Counted from the first letter of the stretch, positions 49,731 to 63,810 are shown. The stretch: DNA of 64,000 bases from Panagrolaimus kolymaensis (GCA_028622995.1 JAJQJQ010000022.1:2914001-2978000); one strand, 5' to 3'. Notes: a model not told the origin generated them from the sequence alone. Numbers and translations: made by a program.

Positions 49731-52380
49731 CTTCGAAAATCTTTAAATTCACTCGTAGAGTCTCTCTTAACAAGAAATTCTCGCATAAAAGTGAGTTTTA
49801 GTAATTTTCACGATAATAAATATTGTTAGTATACGGCAAACATAATGATAAAAGAAATATGTATTAGATACTAATAAGCTAGCTAATTGAATCTAATAAA
49901 AGTTATAAACATGAATGAAGTCAAACTTTTTCTTAGCTTCGATAATATAGTTTTTTTCGAAGTAAAACATTGAAAATTTTAGGGTTGTTTCGAAACGTAA
50001 ATTTTTTTACAGCGTGTTGTTCATATAAAGCGCTGAATTTGAATTTTTTTGGTACTACCTTTAATTTTGCTATTGTAAAAACAGTATTATAATTAAATGC
50101 GTTAAAGTCAGACATATATGTATGATTAGGATTTTTATCGTTTCATTGAATTCAAAATCTAACTTTGCAAGAAACGTTTGTGAGTTTTCTTTTCTTTTTT
50201 TTTTGCTTGAATAATAATAACGAACGGCGATGAAACGTTTTATAATTTTTAACTTTATATGTTTATTACCGAATCTAATAGCCAAGTTTTTTCGATTTCT
50301 TACTTTTTTAATAACTTTTTTTGTAGAAACTCTTTTGTCATATTTTTCTTTATTCTTTTCTTCCTATTTTGTTAAGTCAATGTAAAAGTGCATTTTATGA
50401 TGATGTTTGTTTTTGTTAATGATGTTAATAATAATACAATTATTAATGGTTGATGAAAAAAGCACATTCAAGCCAAATAAAACTTTGAAAATTAGCGTTT
50501 TATAAACCATAAAAAATTTTACAATGGTCTCGAATCTAAGCTAATAACATACCATATTCATTCTATTAATTTATTAATTTTTCAATGACTAAAATTATAA
50601 AACTTCTACATTAAATTGAAACAGATAACAGACAGACACTACTTACTATGTATGGCCAAATAATTTATCTTATATTTTTATTATTACACCCTTTTTTTTC
50701 GTAATTACGTCATCGATGACGCTTCCAAACCTATGACAATCAAATTAAATAAAAAAATATTTGATCAACTTTTATTCCAGCAATGAATTAATTGGTTTCT
50801 CTTTTTTTATTGATTGAATGAGTTTAGTCGCTTACTCAAATTTCAATGCTTTTTTGGACATTTGATTTACAAATAATATTTTTTTTTTATTTAAACAAAA
50901 AAATATTTTTTGTAAATTATTTTTTATGGCAACAAAAAAAATTTGGTCAATCATCAAAGTCGGGGGGTTTTTAATGGAAATTTTTTTTGAGTGTCTTCCT
51001 GAAAATAAATATAGGCCAGGGTTATGGTCAAGATTAGTACATTTAGAACTTTACCATCTTTAACTTTTTTAAACTTTATTGGAATGTTTCCATTATTCTA
51101 TAAATAGTTTCTCAGAGGATGTCTAAACATAGCCATTTTTTCATCTCTCAAAAAATCCAATCGCAATAAAAAAAAGCATCGATAAACCACCGGTTTTTCG
51201 TTGGTCGTTTGTAGGGAAAAAAATAAAACTTCTAAAAATAGCATCAGCGAGCAATTCAACGATTTTTTTATTCGTCGTCGACAGTTTTAGCGTTTATTTT
51301 TTTATTTTGGTCATGCGCAAAGCTTGCATTTTTGCCTTCTCTCTCCCTCTTCTTTTTTATCGATGGATGGTGTCCAGAATGTAAATATTTAGACGAGGAG
51401 GACATAAGATTTTTTTTCATATTGCTTGCTTCTATGAGGCGATGTTTGCCGGTGTGACAAAAGCCCCAATGTGTTGGTGATGATGATGATTTGAACAAGG
51501 AAGTCTTGTGCGATTTTTTAAATGGAAAATCACAAAATCAAAGCAGCAGCAAAATGGGTTTTCTCTCTTTTTCTTTCGCACTCCTCCGCCTTCTTTATTT
51601 AAAAACGTGAAAAAGGACCAACCAAGCTTTTACTGCGCAACCAGCAGCAGCATTTTCTTGCTGTTGATGTTGTTGCGGCTTTTTAACCGAAGTGCAAACG
51701 CGCAGAAAAAAATTATTTTGTTCAAAAAAGAAAATTCAATCGATCGAGACCCGAGAAATAAAAAAAGAGACAAATTTTTTTGGTTGAGATGGATGGTTGG
51801 ATCTTTGTACAGCATGGGCCAGCCAAAAAAAAATATAAACCACAAACAAAGGCGGAGACTAGGGTTTTTTAGTGTTTTGCGCAACCAAAAAAAGGCTTTC
51901 AACGCATGGTTTTTTTTCTCCATCGTCGTCGCTTGGCTATAATCATCAATAATTGCTACAACAATTTTTCTTTAGGGCTTAAAGATTGTTAGCAACAATG
52001 AAATCGATCGAAAATAAATTTTTTAATTTGCTTTAACTGTAAAAAGAAAAAAAGTCTAAAATGATAGCCTTTTAAAACCTTGGAATCCCGATGGAATTTC
52101 TTAACCTTTTTCGCCTACTTTAAAATTTTTCTTTAACACCAGTATCGTGTTATTTAATATTTACTTGTGTCATTAAAATGTATTCTGCCTTTTTATTTTA
52201 TTCTATTTAACTTTCCCCACGTGTAAGAAGCATTCCTTAAAACTGCATGTTGTCTCTTTAACTTAAATTCATAAAACCTTAAATTTTTAGAATTCTTCCA
52301 AAACGATTTCTTTTCATCAAAATTTGTTGTTTAAATTTTTAAAACGTTATCGTTTTATTTCATTATCGCGTTTGTTGCGA
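49731..52380. other. intergenic
   Basis: AT-rich. No supported gene. A TTTTTAG acceptor ending at 52290 may be the trans-splice site for the next gene. Confidence 0.5.
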
Positions 52381-53458
52381 ATGGAAGATTCCAATAATTT
52401 AAATTTAATAAATGCGGATACTTCATTAACATCTTCAACGATGATGGATACTGAAATGCCATCACCTTCATCAGCTCCAATTGATTTATCGACATCATCT
52501 TCATCCAACCTTCATAATCAGAGTCAACAACAACAACAATCAATGGACACAAACAACCTTCATACATTTCCGGTTTGTATTGAATTGTTTTTTTTTTCAA
52601 CCCAAATTTTAACAACACCCACTCATTTTTTTTTGACCATGATCTCGAAATGGATCAAGTTTTCTAAAAAAAAGCATTGTTAATAAATATTATATTTACA
52701 TTTTATGAGTAATTTAGAGTGCTTTTTAGAATCAGAAAAACAATTTTGAGTTAGCAAAAGATATGTAATTTTAAAAATACTTTTACCAACAAAAAATTGA
52801 TTATATCTGATTAGTGATTTTGTCATAAAAAAATTAACTACTATTAACTAATTTAGAAAGAATTTTATTTATAAATTTATAACAATTAATTTGGAGCTAA
52901 GTAATAAAATTTAAATTTAATGTGAAATTTTTTCTAGCACATGTCCCAACCATCCACGAGTCAACAACAACTCCCTGCTTTTCCTCAACTTAATGAATTA
53001 CTTTTATCGACTTTACTTCAATCGAATCAACGTCAAGTTTTGGGTGAACGTTTAGTGAATTCATGCTTTGATGGTGAATTGTCTCAAATGCTTCAATCGG
53101 CTGCAACACCATCCCCGCCTCTTTTACAACCACCTGTAACGGATTCAGTATTTTGGGAGCATTGGTTAGAATTTTCAAATCAATAAGAAGAGCCAGAATA
53201 ATATTAATAAAAAATTTGTATTTTTTAGGATGTGTTTACTTGCTACAAATTTAACCCCTGTTCAGTGGGCAGCATATTGGCAAAATTATGCCGCCATGTT
53301 TGGACTTAATTCATTACCATTACATTTATTTTCATTTTTTAATAATTCCTCAAATGATCTTAGCGCAAGTAATAGCACTCATCAGCTATTGCAACAACAA
53401 CAACAGCAACCTCTTCTTTATCGAACTGAATCTCAACAACTTGCTGATCATGAAAGAT
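52381..53458 (+). CDS. Gln/Ser-rich protein of unknown function, 3' end unresolved
   Basis: Exons 52381-52572, 52938-53164 and 53229-53458 join in frame. The start gives MEDSNNLNLINADTSLTSST. The first exon is Ser/Gln-rich; the second has LPAFPQLNELLLSTLLQSNQ; the third has LTPVQWAAYWQNYAAMFGLN and a poly-Gln run. This looks like the disordered N-terminal part of a nuclear regulator, but no DNA-binding domain is seen. The third exon has a GTGAG donor at 53459 in phase 1. If it is not spliced, the frame stops at 53503-53505 after about 15 more residues. If spliced, it is phase-compatible with an acceptor before 53808 that leads into the MGNS exon. Confidence 0.65.
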
Positions 53459-53824
53459 GTGAGTTTTATCAAAAAATATTTTTTTATGATTTTGAGTCCA
53501 GATAATCAGGGGAAACATGCCACCACATGGGCGTAGGATTGAATATGAGCGAGAGAGATAATCTGGCAGCAGCCAAGCAGTTGCCTAACGGGAATAATGA
53601 ATGTGTGGAACAAGCAAAAAAAAAAAGCCACGAATAAAGCGACAACGATCAATCAATGAATGAATGAAGGATTTAAGAAAAATTAAACTTTGGCAGCCAC
53701 TTTTTTGAAACAAAACTTCCTCAAGCTGCTGCCGTTAATCGGCTTTTTTAAAAAACGAATTGTGTGGCGACGATTGGCAATCCCAAAATTTTTTTGGAGG
53801 CCAAAAGCTGTTATTCCTCCTATT

Positions 53825-53960
53825 ATGGGTAATTCAAATGGAAGTAGCAGCGGATCCGAAAGATTTCGATCTGAAACAGGTGTCGTTGTTGGTTCACCTC
53901 CACCTAATTTAGGATATTATCATCCAAGAGGTGGAGGAATCATTAGTAGCGGAGATAAAG
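53825..53960 (+). CDS. kin-1: kin-1-like alternative first exon A (N-myristoylation type)
   Basis: Encodes MGNSNGSSSGSERFRSETG and continues through a Pro/Gly-rich stretch (VVVGSPPPNLGYYHPRGGG) to a phase-1 donor (AAAG|GTTTG) at 53961. MGNSNGS fits the N-myristoylation consensus (Gly2, Ser6) and resembles the MGNA... start of mammalian PKA C-alpha. Assignment to kin-1 rests on this plus the neighbouring MLKF exon, and on the shared phase. A weak acceptor before 53808 would instead make this an internal exon of the gene at 52381. Confidence 0.5.
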
Positions 53961-56900
53961 GTTTGTTCAAAAGGGCAAAATGAGGTCAAAGGTTAAAATA
54001 TTTTTGTTATGGATGTTTGAATGGGATTTAAGCAAAGTATGTGTTTATGATTAAATGATAGCGTCTAAAATTAATGAAAGTAAAGATCATGACTTGTTTC
54101 TCTCAACATTAAATTAATTTTTTTTCAACACTTAATTTTTTTCAAAAACATGGTTTTATTTGTAATTAAATTTGTGTTTTGTTTAACTTTCAAAAGTTTG
54201 ATCATACGTACATAATGTGCTTTTTTCTCGACCAGCCGACGACCTCTTTCGGTACTTTTATGCTTCAGAGGTTAAATAAGAGTAAAAAATAGAAAAATTT
54301 ATGACAATCTCTTCCTTTTATCTTTTTATTTTATTTTTAAAATGTTAAACCGGTTTCTTTCTTCTTCTTCTTTTTTTATTCCCATCACCATCTTTTTCTA
54401 TATTTCTCGCTCGATCGCTCGTTCTCGTGTTTGTATGTAATCAGTGCGTCTTTTTTTATTTCTAATTGACGCGAAGTTTTTTTTTGTTTCCTATTTTGGA
54501 AACTTATGTTTTTCGTTCAATCGACGACGACGATGAAGACCATGAACATTTTCACCAAAAATAGGCGAAGGAGCTGTTGCTGGTCGTCGTCATGTATTTT
54601 TATTTTTTTGCCATAAAAAATAAAGCAGAAAAAAATAGGAGGGTTGATGATGATGATTGTGATTGTTCAGTTTGCTTTTTTTTTCTTGCTGCTGCTTGCT
54701 ATTTTTTTTTTGATTTTCTTCGGGAAATATAAGACGTTTTTAACAATTGTATATTATTCTTAGGAAGACGGCCGCCGCCTTTGGAAGGCGTGGAAAATAT
54801 TATAGAAATGGATCAATCGATTTTCTGTTTTTAAACTTTTTTGCTTTTTAAAAAAGTTTATCATTTTTCCCCTAAAGGTTTCTAAAGGTTTTATAGCCTT
54901 TCACTTTTACTTTTCTTCAAAAATCATTCCAAAAAGGTTACCTTTCATCTCTCTCTCTCTGCTATTGGTTGCTATTACTGATTGATGATGATAGTTGTTC
55001 ACCCGAAAAACGTCTCAGTTTTTCTTTTTTTGCAGCAATATTTTTCATTAAAGAATGCTTTTTTATATGTAATATTATATTTAATGAGAGAAAGAGACCA
55101 ATTGATTAACTTTTTTTTATTTTCATTGACGAACAAAAAAATTCAGAGCAAATTTTTTATTGTCTTTTGGCAAATATTTGAATGATTACCGGTTACTTTC
55201 TTCCTTCCGTCCTTCCTTTCATTCATTCATTCATTTATTCTACTTTTTTCTTTTAAGCTTACAAAGAATTCAAAGTCGAATCAAAAGCATGCAGTATCCA
55301 TCCTTAAAAAATGATAAGCATTTTTTGTTGCAATCAAAATTTTTAACTTTGAAAAAAAAGTTGACCATGGATGAAAAAAATAATGATTTTTCATTGCTCT
55401 CTATAGGCTTTTTTAATACTTCAAACAACGCATTGAAATTCCTCGCAATTTTTTTTTGTGTGATTGCATCTTTTTTTGTTGTTTCTAAAAATAGCTCTTT
55501 CTCTTTCCATGAAAAATAAAATAACATAAAATAAAATATCATTAGTTTTTTTAAAAGTCTAATTTATGCTTCCTTCCAAAAAAATACATACATACAACCA
55601 ACAACCAAACAATTTTTAATGTAATTTTTTCACGCTTTTTTCCCACTAAAATTTTTTATTTTAGTTTTATTTTTATTTTCCGAAATGTATATGTAATTTC
55701 AAAATGATGTCCTCGCCACCGCCGAGCTGCAACATCAACTTTCTTCCTTTTATTTTACTCATATCTAAAAAATTTTTTTGGCGTGCTCTTTTTTTATTTT
55801 AACTTGGCTCCTGCAAAACAAAAATACTCTCTACTTATTCTCTTCAACGCCATCATCATCATCGCTTACTTCTTTTTCTTTCGTTTAATCCAAAATAAAA
55901 AAGTGAAAGGCAAAATTGAGTTTTCCTTTTCTCCCATATTTTTTTTCTTTTGCCATTTCTTGATTTTATAAGAAAATTACATTTTATTAGAAAAAAGGCC
56001 ACAGGTGTTCTCTTTCGCCTTCCTGCTGCTGTTAGGGAGTTTTAAGAAAAAGGTTTATGTTTTTTCCTTAATCCTTTTTTTGCCTTCCATTTTTTAATTT
56101 ACTTTTCTTTTTTAAAAAGACATTATCGATAAAAAAAAGTTTTTTCCCGTTGCTTTTACGTTTTTTTTCCGTCAATTTTTTTGCTTGCTGGTTTAATATA
56201 TGTATCTTATTCGAGGAGGTGTTATTGTCTTTTCACACTATCCCAATAGCTTCCTTGCTGGCTTGGCTTGCATTGCATGGAATCATAGGATTTGATCATC
56301 TTCAAAGTTGTTTAGCTTCTTCAAAAAAACAAAACAAAAAGATAGATAATAGCTGTCTAAATTTTCCGCTTGTTTGTTTCATTAAAATAAAATTTTATCA
56401 TATTTTTATTTTGAAAAAAAAACAAATTAAAAGCAAAACAAAGAAAAATAATATCAAAAACTTTTATTTCTTCCAATTTACGTGTGCCATCAAGCTTTTT
56501 TTGTTTAATTTTATTAAAACACGCTGTTTTTCTTTTTGCTTCATCTGTCAATGAGCAAGACATTCTTTTTTCTTGCTTTGGTTGCTTACTTGCTTGTTCT
56601 TTTTTGTTGTTGTTGCTTTTTTGCTTGTTTCTTCAATCAATAGGGTGTGCCTTGAGGACATCAACCATTTTTTCCCCTACTTTTGCCTCCCAAATGTTAA
56701 AGCAACGTCGACCACGCCGCCATTGCTGCCACCACTGCTTGCTTTTGATGGATAATATTCCTTCGAATTTTTTTACTTCCTACATTGCTTTGTGCCAAAA
56801 ACAAAATTCAACGCATGCCGCTTTTTTTTTTAAATTGAAGACGAAGCAGTCGTCGTAACCACCCGTGTAGGTCTTTTTGCCTTTAGTCTTGTTGTTTTTT

Positions 56901-58093
56901 TTATTTTCAACGTCGTCGTTTTGCTTTTTATCCTTCCTTCGCGTCTTAAACAAGCAAAGCAATATAACCCAAAAGCAAGACAAGACACAAGCGGCAAACA
57001 GCTCAACAACGGCGTCATTTTTTTTCCTTTCTTTCACGGCGCGGCAACCTTGCCTAAAGAGCTCTTGTTGTTTTTTTTTTATTTTGCCGAAAAAAAAAAA
57101 CACAAAAAAATAAGAATGAAAGCACAAGAAAATAAGAAAGCACTTTTTTTGTTTCGCGTCTTTGTCATCGTCTTCCTTGAGGAGATGAAGCAAGCGCCCC
57201 CAATGGCAATTGGCGCCCCACAAAAGCTTTTTGGTGTTAGTTTTTTTATTCTTCTATGTTTTTGTTGTTGTCTTCGTTGTTTAACCACTTTGCTAGCAGC
57301 CAGCTATAGCTCCATCATTTGGTATATTCCTTCCATTTCTTTTTTGGGAGGGCTTCCTTCTTTTAAAGTTTACCCTATCCCATCACTGCCGCCGCCAGCT
57401 TTGTGTGCCCCAACGGGGACAACGAAGAAGAATGAAGCGTTCTTGAGAATTGAGTTTTCTGGAATTACTTTTGCTTTTCAAAACGACGAAGAAAAAGAAT
57501 ACGAAGAAAAAAAGAAGAAGCCTTCTTCTTCATCCTTCGTCTTCCTCAATTCCATCAATGTCGGGGATTGAAGGCAGTAGCAGTGCTTTTATTTTTTATT
57601 TTCCTTGCTTGCATCTTCTTTTTCTTCCAAATGAGGCTATCAGAGTCTCATCCTTATTGGCTAGCTAGTTGCATTGCTTTGCTTTTTCCCCCATCATTTT
57701 CCCTTTTTTATTTTTATTCATTTCATTTTCTTTCTTAGCGTGTCTTCTTCGTGTGTTCCTTAAAAGAAACAAAAGAAGAAGAAAAAAAATCCATGCCTTT
57801 TTTTATACGTTTTTAAACGATTGATTTTGATTGATTATTTTTAAGTTCAGAAACACGCATACATACGTACATCGCATTCACGAGACGAAAGATAACCAAC
57901 CTTTTTTTTTTGATTCAACTTTTTTTCTGTGTTTTTCTTCCTTCTCCTTTTTTAATTTTTTTGTTTATAAAAAATTTTATTAAACATCCTTCGATTAAGG
58001 ATTCGAGGAGAATTCTGGAGTCGAATATTATTAACTCCTACAGTATTTTATCATTCTTCTCAACCCCCGTGGTGGAGAGGTAATAATTCCATA
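53961..58093. other. probable intron and alternative promoter region of kin-1
   Basis: More than 4 kb without a supported exon. The long open frames around 56.9-57.6 kb are low-complexity (poly-Phe/Lys/Ser). An ATTC repeat is at 55220-55234. Confidence 0.5.
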
Positions 58094-58166
58094 ATGCTCA
58101 AATTTCTTAAATCAAATAAAGATGATCCTGGAACTCCAAATAAAGATGGAAAATCAAATGGAAATT
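58094..58166 (+). CDS. kin-1: kin-1 alternative first exon B
   Basis: Encodes MLKFLKSNKDDPGTPNKDGK and four more residues, then a GTAAGC donor in phase 1 at 58167. As I recall it, C. elegans KIN-1 (protein kinase A catalytic subunit) begins MLKFLKP followed by a Ser/Asp/Lys-rich stretch, then the conserved kinase start. The match in length, sequence and position of the splice site is strong. PKA phosphorylates Ser/Thr proteins in response to cAMP in the cytosol and nucleus. The kinase domain is not in the window and should lie beyond 64000. Confidence 0.72.
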
Positions 58167-61100
58167 GTAAGCTTTTTTACTCATTGTTATTTAAAAAATA
58201 TGTGTATGATCAAACGTTTGAATCCCAATGGGAAAATTATTAATCATGTTGACTGAAACAAGAGTCAAAATGGCGAATTAGTAGTTATAATATTTTATGC
58301 CCTTTCTGTCTTTTTTTATGTTTGTTATTACTAAAGTGTGTAAGTAAATGAATGATGTATGAGAGAAAGAGGGGTTTGGGAGAGGGTGAAAACATAAAAT
58401 ATTTAAGCTGTTTTACTATTTAAAAAAAGAAGTCTAAACCACGTCCATTTTCACGCTATCACTTTAGCGCAGTGTGACTGAATTTTTAACCTTAAAACAT
58501 ACATAATAAGAACAACTGTAATTTGGTTTCATTAACCTTTGATGAAATGTCTTTAAAAATAAATTTATTGTTTCAAAGCATTTTAAAAAACCATTTCCAA
58601 ACTCCAAAAAAATAATAATGAAAAAATACTTTTTCTAATTTACCAATGATCGCAAATTCAAAGACCAGAATCAAAAAAAATGGTCAAAATTCCAAAGCAA
58701 TTTTTTAGTAAATTTTTTTTCTTCTCTAAAATATTTCTCTCGTTTTTAAGTCGATTCAATTTCATTTGCATTTTTTATTTTGTTAAAAACTTGAGCCGAC
58801 TCAAAATGAAAAACTTTGTTTCACTTTTTCCACCAATGATGACTCCGTTTATTCAAAAAAACAAATTTATATAATTCAATTGGTTTTAAATTTTTTGGGA
58901 GGCAACACAAGAGAAAAAGATGAGAGTTGAAAATATATAATCGATTTAAAAGTTATTTTTCTAATCGACAAAGAATTTTTTTGTTTCTATGTACATATGA
59001 AATTTTCCTGATTTTGAAAATATATTTTTGTTATTTTTCAATGAGAGATACATATTTTCTTTTTTGTGATTTTTTACTCTTTGATTTTGGCAAATTTCGC
59101 AAACATTTTTATTTGTTTTATTCTTCTTTTTTTTATTTTGACTGAATTTCATTTTTTTCGCCATCTTTTTTATACCCATGCATGCATATACAAAAATAGA
59201 AAACTTTTAAGAAAAGAATGAAAAAAAGTGATTAAAATCTTCCTTTTACCCTATGACTGACGTTGACTTTGCTGTTTTTTTGAAACCTCTCTTTTTCATT
59301 TTATTTTTCAACTTGAAAATGAAAAGAAAGTTTTTTTTGGAGAAATCGTGGAAACAAGGCTTTAGCTACTTTTTGACGGAAATATATTTTTTACTTTTTC
59401 AAAGGAGGTTAAAGCAAGCAACAGCAACAAACGAACGAGTGCGAACACACAGTTAAAAAGAATCAAAACTGTGAACAAAAAAAAATGCTTATTTCAAACA
59501 AACAAATTTAAAAAACAGGTTTAAAAAATGGAGTCATGCATGCAAAAGAACGAAGCCATTTTTTACTAGAAAAAGTTATTTTTAGATTTTATTTTTTTGT
59601 TACTTCAAAAGCTGGCTTTCGTTGATTTGACGTGATTGAGGTCAAACGGCGACGGCAGCAACAATAAATCGCCTTTGAAAAAAAAAACGTGAAAATTGGA
59701 GTTTGGTTTTTAAAATCTTTTCTTCCTTTTCTTTGATTTCTAAAATTTTTATTTCTTCGAGTCTTGAAACTAAGTTCTGTTACTACCATATTTGTTTTTT
59801 ACATTTTGTGTTTTTTATCGGATGTTTGAAACCTATCTTTTTATCTGATGCTTTTTATCTTATCTCAAGCTTTTATCGGTTTTATTTTAAAGAAAAATAT
59901 TTGTTTTTTGAGCTTTTAAAAAATCGATTCTTTGACGAAAGTAAAAATCAATAACTCAAAGTATTGTTAGAAACTATTTCATTGAAAAAAATTATTATTA
60001 CACCGTGGTTTTTTTCGAAATACTGTAGGCTTCATTTTCAATCAAAGTTTTTTGTTCTATTTTAAAATTTTCCATCTTTCAAGTACCGTTCCTTAATCGT
60101 TTGTCTACCATCATTTTTTAAACCTTTTTTTTCTCTCATTTGAATTGAAAAAATGGGGTTCTTAATTCACCACTACAATAATAACAATTTTTATAGATGT
60201 ACTTAAACTTTTTGAAATTTACTTTTTTTATACCCATTTTTAGTTGTAATTTCTTTTTTCATTTTAAAAAAGGGAGAGACAAAAAGTCAAAAAAGGTTTT
60301 TTGTCATGTGTTTTTTGAAAAGAATTAAAAAAATCATTTTATATATATTTTTGTGTGTGTTAAATCAAACACGTATTTTGGCCAATTTTTATTCCTTTCC
60401 TTTTTTTCTGATTCTTCTTACGGTGCATTAAAAATTGAACGAACGAAGGTCGCTCTTTTTCTCTCTCACTGACAATTGATTCTAAAAATAAACTTTAAAT
60501 AGACAAATGGGAAAAAAGACAACAAAAACGAAAAACTGCTTCGTTTTTTCTTTTCAATGTTTTTTGTTGCTTTAAAAAGCTAATTAATTGATTGAGAAGC
60601 AAAAAGAGAGGGGAAAGGCAGGAGCAATAGCAGCAAACTATGTGTGCCCTAAAGCAAATGTAAAGGCAATGGGAAAGCAAAAGCATCTTTTTCTTTAACA
60701 TTTTTTTTTGAAGAACAAAAAAGCCTTGGTTTTACATTTAAAAAATAAAGAGAGCAAGAGCCTACAAAAAGGCTGACTCAGATGCAATTATTTATTTTTT
60801 TAAAGATCTGTTAAGGAAAGGCGAAAAAAAAGTTATTAAAAGATTAAAACACAAAGAAGAAGAAAATGGCGAGACTAAAAAATTCTTGCTTTTCATAAAA
60901 ACTTTAAATTTTTTAAACATTTATGTTTGAGGAAGTTAATTTTTTAGCTGTCTTCTACTTTGAGAGAATCGAAAGTCGTAGTAAACAAGGAACAATATTT
61001 AGCCTACGACAAGCAACTATTACATAATTCAAAGATCTTTAAGAATATGTAGCTTGTGCGTTTTTTTTTGACAATATGGAGTGCTAATTTTATTGAGTAA

Positions 61101-63770
61101 TTCTATCAGAAATACCAAGAAAAAAATTGTAAAAAACTTCAAAAAAGGGAAAAGAGATTTAAAAAAATGGGGTTCAAAGATTCATCATTTCCGTATCAAA
61201 CTCAAGGAATGTTTCATTTTTTAAAACAAATGTTCTTTTCAAAAAATTATGACACTTTTTTGACTCATTTCGAGTAATAAAAAAGCCATCTATTGTCGTC
61301 TATCTTTGGCAAAAAAAATTAAAAATGAACAGTCCGCTTTTTTATTCAAAAAAGGCTATCACCTTTTTTGGTGAAACATTTTTTCAATTTTTGATAGGAA
61401 AACCAAAGGATAAATAGTTTTGGATTCGAAGTAAATTTTAGTCTCCAAAACAGAAATCTTTTAAAATTGTATGAACTTTCCGAACTCTATTAGCATCTTT
61501 TATTTCCTCCATTTCTTAGTAACCATCAAAACCAACAAAAAATTATTCATTTCTCATCGACATAATGATCTTCTTTCCTCCATATTTTGTTAGTAGTTCA
61601 GTTTCTTCTCTTAATTAACACACGCCTTCTGGCATTTTAGAAACAGCAAACTAAAAAAACACTAAAATGCGCTTCATCGGAAGTGACTTTCAAAGTGGTT
61701 TCCTGCTTTTCATTTTCTCAAACAACAACAAAAAAAGAACGAAAACTAAAAGCTTTTTCCTTCATTTATTATTTTTTTTCGACGCTTCAATGCATGCTTT
61801 CATGTTTTTGTTTTGTTTTGTTTTGTTTTTGCCTTTTTAGTATTAATTTTTTTTAAAGAATGTTGTTTTAACTCCTCCTCTTTTTTTGTCATTTAAGTTA
61901 ACCCACGCATTTTTTAAGGATCTAAAAACTGATTTTGGATATTCTTGAAGAGATTTTTTGTTTTTGCTTTAAGATTATATTATAAATATGAGTCTCATCA
62001 AGAGGAAAAAAATTGAAAATTTAACTTTTCTTTAAAGCTATGAATAGAATTGGCTTTTTGAAAAGGGCACCGGTAATCCATCCTCCTCTTCGCTTTTTTA
62101 TTCAAAATGCCATCGCGCAGGAAGCTTTATTTTTGATTGTCTTTTTTTCTAAAAGACTCGCTTTTTATATGAAGAAGAAGCAAAATTCTAAAAATAGATT
62201 CTTTGAAGTGTATTTTTTATGTTAGAAATAAAGCTTCCCGTGAAAAAAAAAATAATACACACATATGCAAAAAATAAGCAAGCAAGTAAAAAAGCAAGCA
62301 AACCAACTCTAAATTCCAAAACGACAATCATCAGCCTTTTTTGGAAGCAAATGAACACGCAAAAAAAGCTCCATTGCCTTTGCTGCTGCTGAATGAATGC
62401 GTGCCTCTCGTTGCCCGTGGTGGCAGCATAAAAAATATATATAGCGGTGCCAATAAGAAAGTGTGTCTTTTTCTCTTCTTTTTTCTCGTATGCTTGTTTT
62501 CTCCCCTAAGGGGTGGAGGCAGTTGTAGTAGCAGTAGCAGAAGTATGAAGCCAGAAATAACTACGCTAACACACTTGAGTGCCAAAAAAAAGTGAGAGAG
62601 AAGTCCATCTTCAGCAACCGAAGAAGAGGGTGTAAAGACACGTTCCATTACTACTTTTCTCTTTTTTCACTTTTTTGAGGATAGTCGATGAAGGCGAAGA
62701 CGAAAGAGAAGAAGACAAATGACTCTTTAGAAGAAGGCAAAAAAAAGTAATACTATCAATAATATTTTTCTGTTCCACATTTTTTTTGCTTGCCTTTAAA
62801 AGCAATTAAGCTTCTTTTTTCTTGCTCGTCCCATATTGCATGTTTCATGGATAAAGAAGAGAGAGATAAACTTTCAATCTCATTAAAAAATCTCTTCGAC
62901 TTCTTTGCTTCTTCTTCATTTAGAAAAAAAAGAAGAGAATCAAAACAGCATAAACACTTTCATTTTTGCCATTTTTTACGCTTTCCTCCTTCTTATTTTC
63001 ATGGACATTTTCAAAAAACTTTCAAACGCTTCGCTTAAAAAAACATGCGTTAAAAAAACTTTTTTTTATTCGTAAATTCCGAGAGTCGTGAAGTTGTTGT
63101 AGATGGAAACTGACTTTCAGTTAGTTGTTGTTGCTGTTATTATAAGCGGGTTGTTGCCTTCAGCTGCCACATTTGCATCAAACAAATCCCCGAGAAATAA
63201 ATGTGTTATAAACCTCATAAAATTTATTTTATTTTTTGTTGCCCATCAAAACGATGAGGCCACAGTCACTGAGCGACTGAAAATTCCATATTATTCAAAG
63301 TATTTTTTCTCTCTCTTTCCTTCCATCTTTCATCGATAAAAAAAACTTTTTTTTCTGTTAACAAAAAGTTTATTTTTGTATATATTTTTTGTATGTATAC
63401 TACGAGATAGAAAGAAGTCCGCTTCTAAGTAGCTTCTGTCGTTGCTCCCACAATTTTTCTTTGCGTCGTTGTTCCTTTTTTAGTTTCTATTTTATTTATT
63501 ATTATCTTTTTTTGCCATTATAGAATTGAAGAGGAGAAGACAAGAAAATCGTCTTCAAATTGGTTGTGTTGGCTTTTACATATACGTACATCTTTCAACA
63601 ATATTCTTCATTGTTGTTCTTCTTATTTTTTTTACCATCCTCTCTCATTACTTACTTACTTACTTTTGGGTCATGTCGTAGTTTTTAATGATACTGTAAT
63701 AATTGCTTTTCTGAAGAAGACAAGGTTCCGGTAATCTTGGAAACAAACAAGAAAAGATTCTGGGGCTATT
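58167..63770. other. probable kin-1 intron/promoter region
   Basis: 5.6 kb without a supported exon. A (TTTTG)n run is at 61805-61829. Open frames here are low-complexity and lack splice partners. Confidence 0.5.
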
Positions 63771-63810
63771 ATGGCGTCTTCAAGTACTAAAAAGCTTCAA
63801 GTTAAATTTT
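63771..63810 (+). CDS. kin-1: probable kin-1 alternative first exon C
   Basis: Encodes MASSSTKKLQVKF followed by one base and a GTAAGT donor at 63811, again phase 1. The shared phase with exons at 53825 and 58094 means any of the three could splice to the same downstream exon. It is very short, so coding potential alone is weak; support is the ATG, strong donor and phase. Confidence 0.5.

Noticed and set aside
51508..51942. 144-codon frame and its antisense partner
   Set aside because: Composition is typical of AT-rich intergenic DNA, with no splice or start context.
56921..57571. 216-codon frame
   Set aside because: Low-complexity Phe/Lys/Ser sequence from T- and A-tracts, no domain, no sensible start or donor; other frames overlap equally well.
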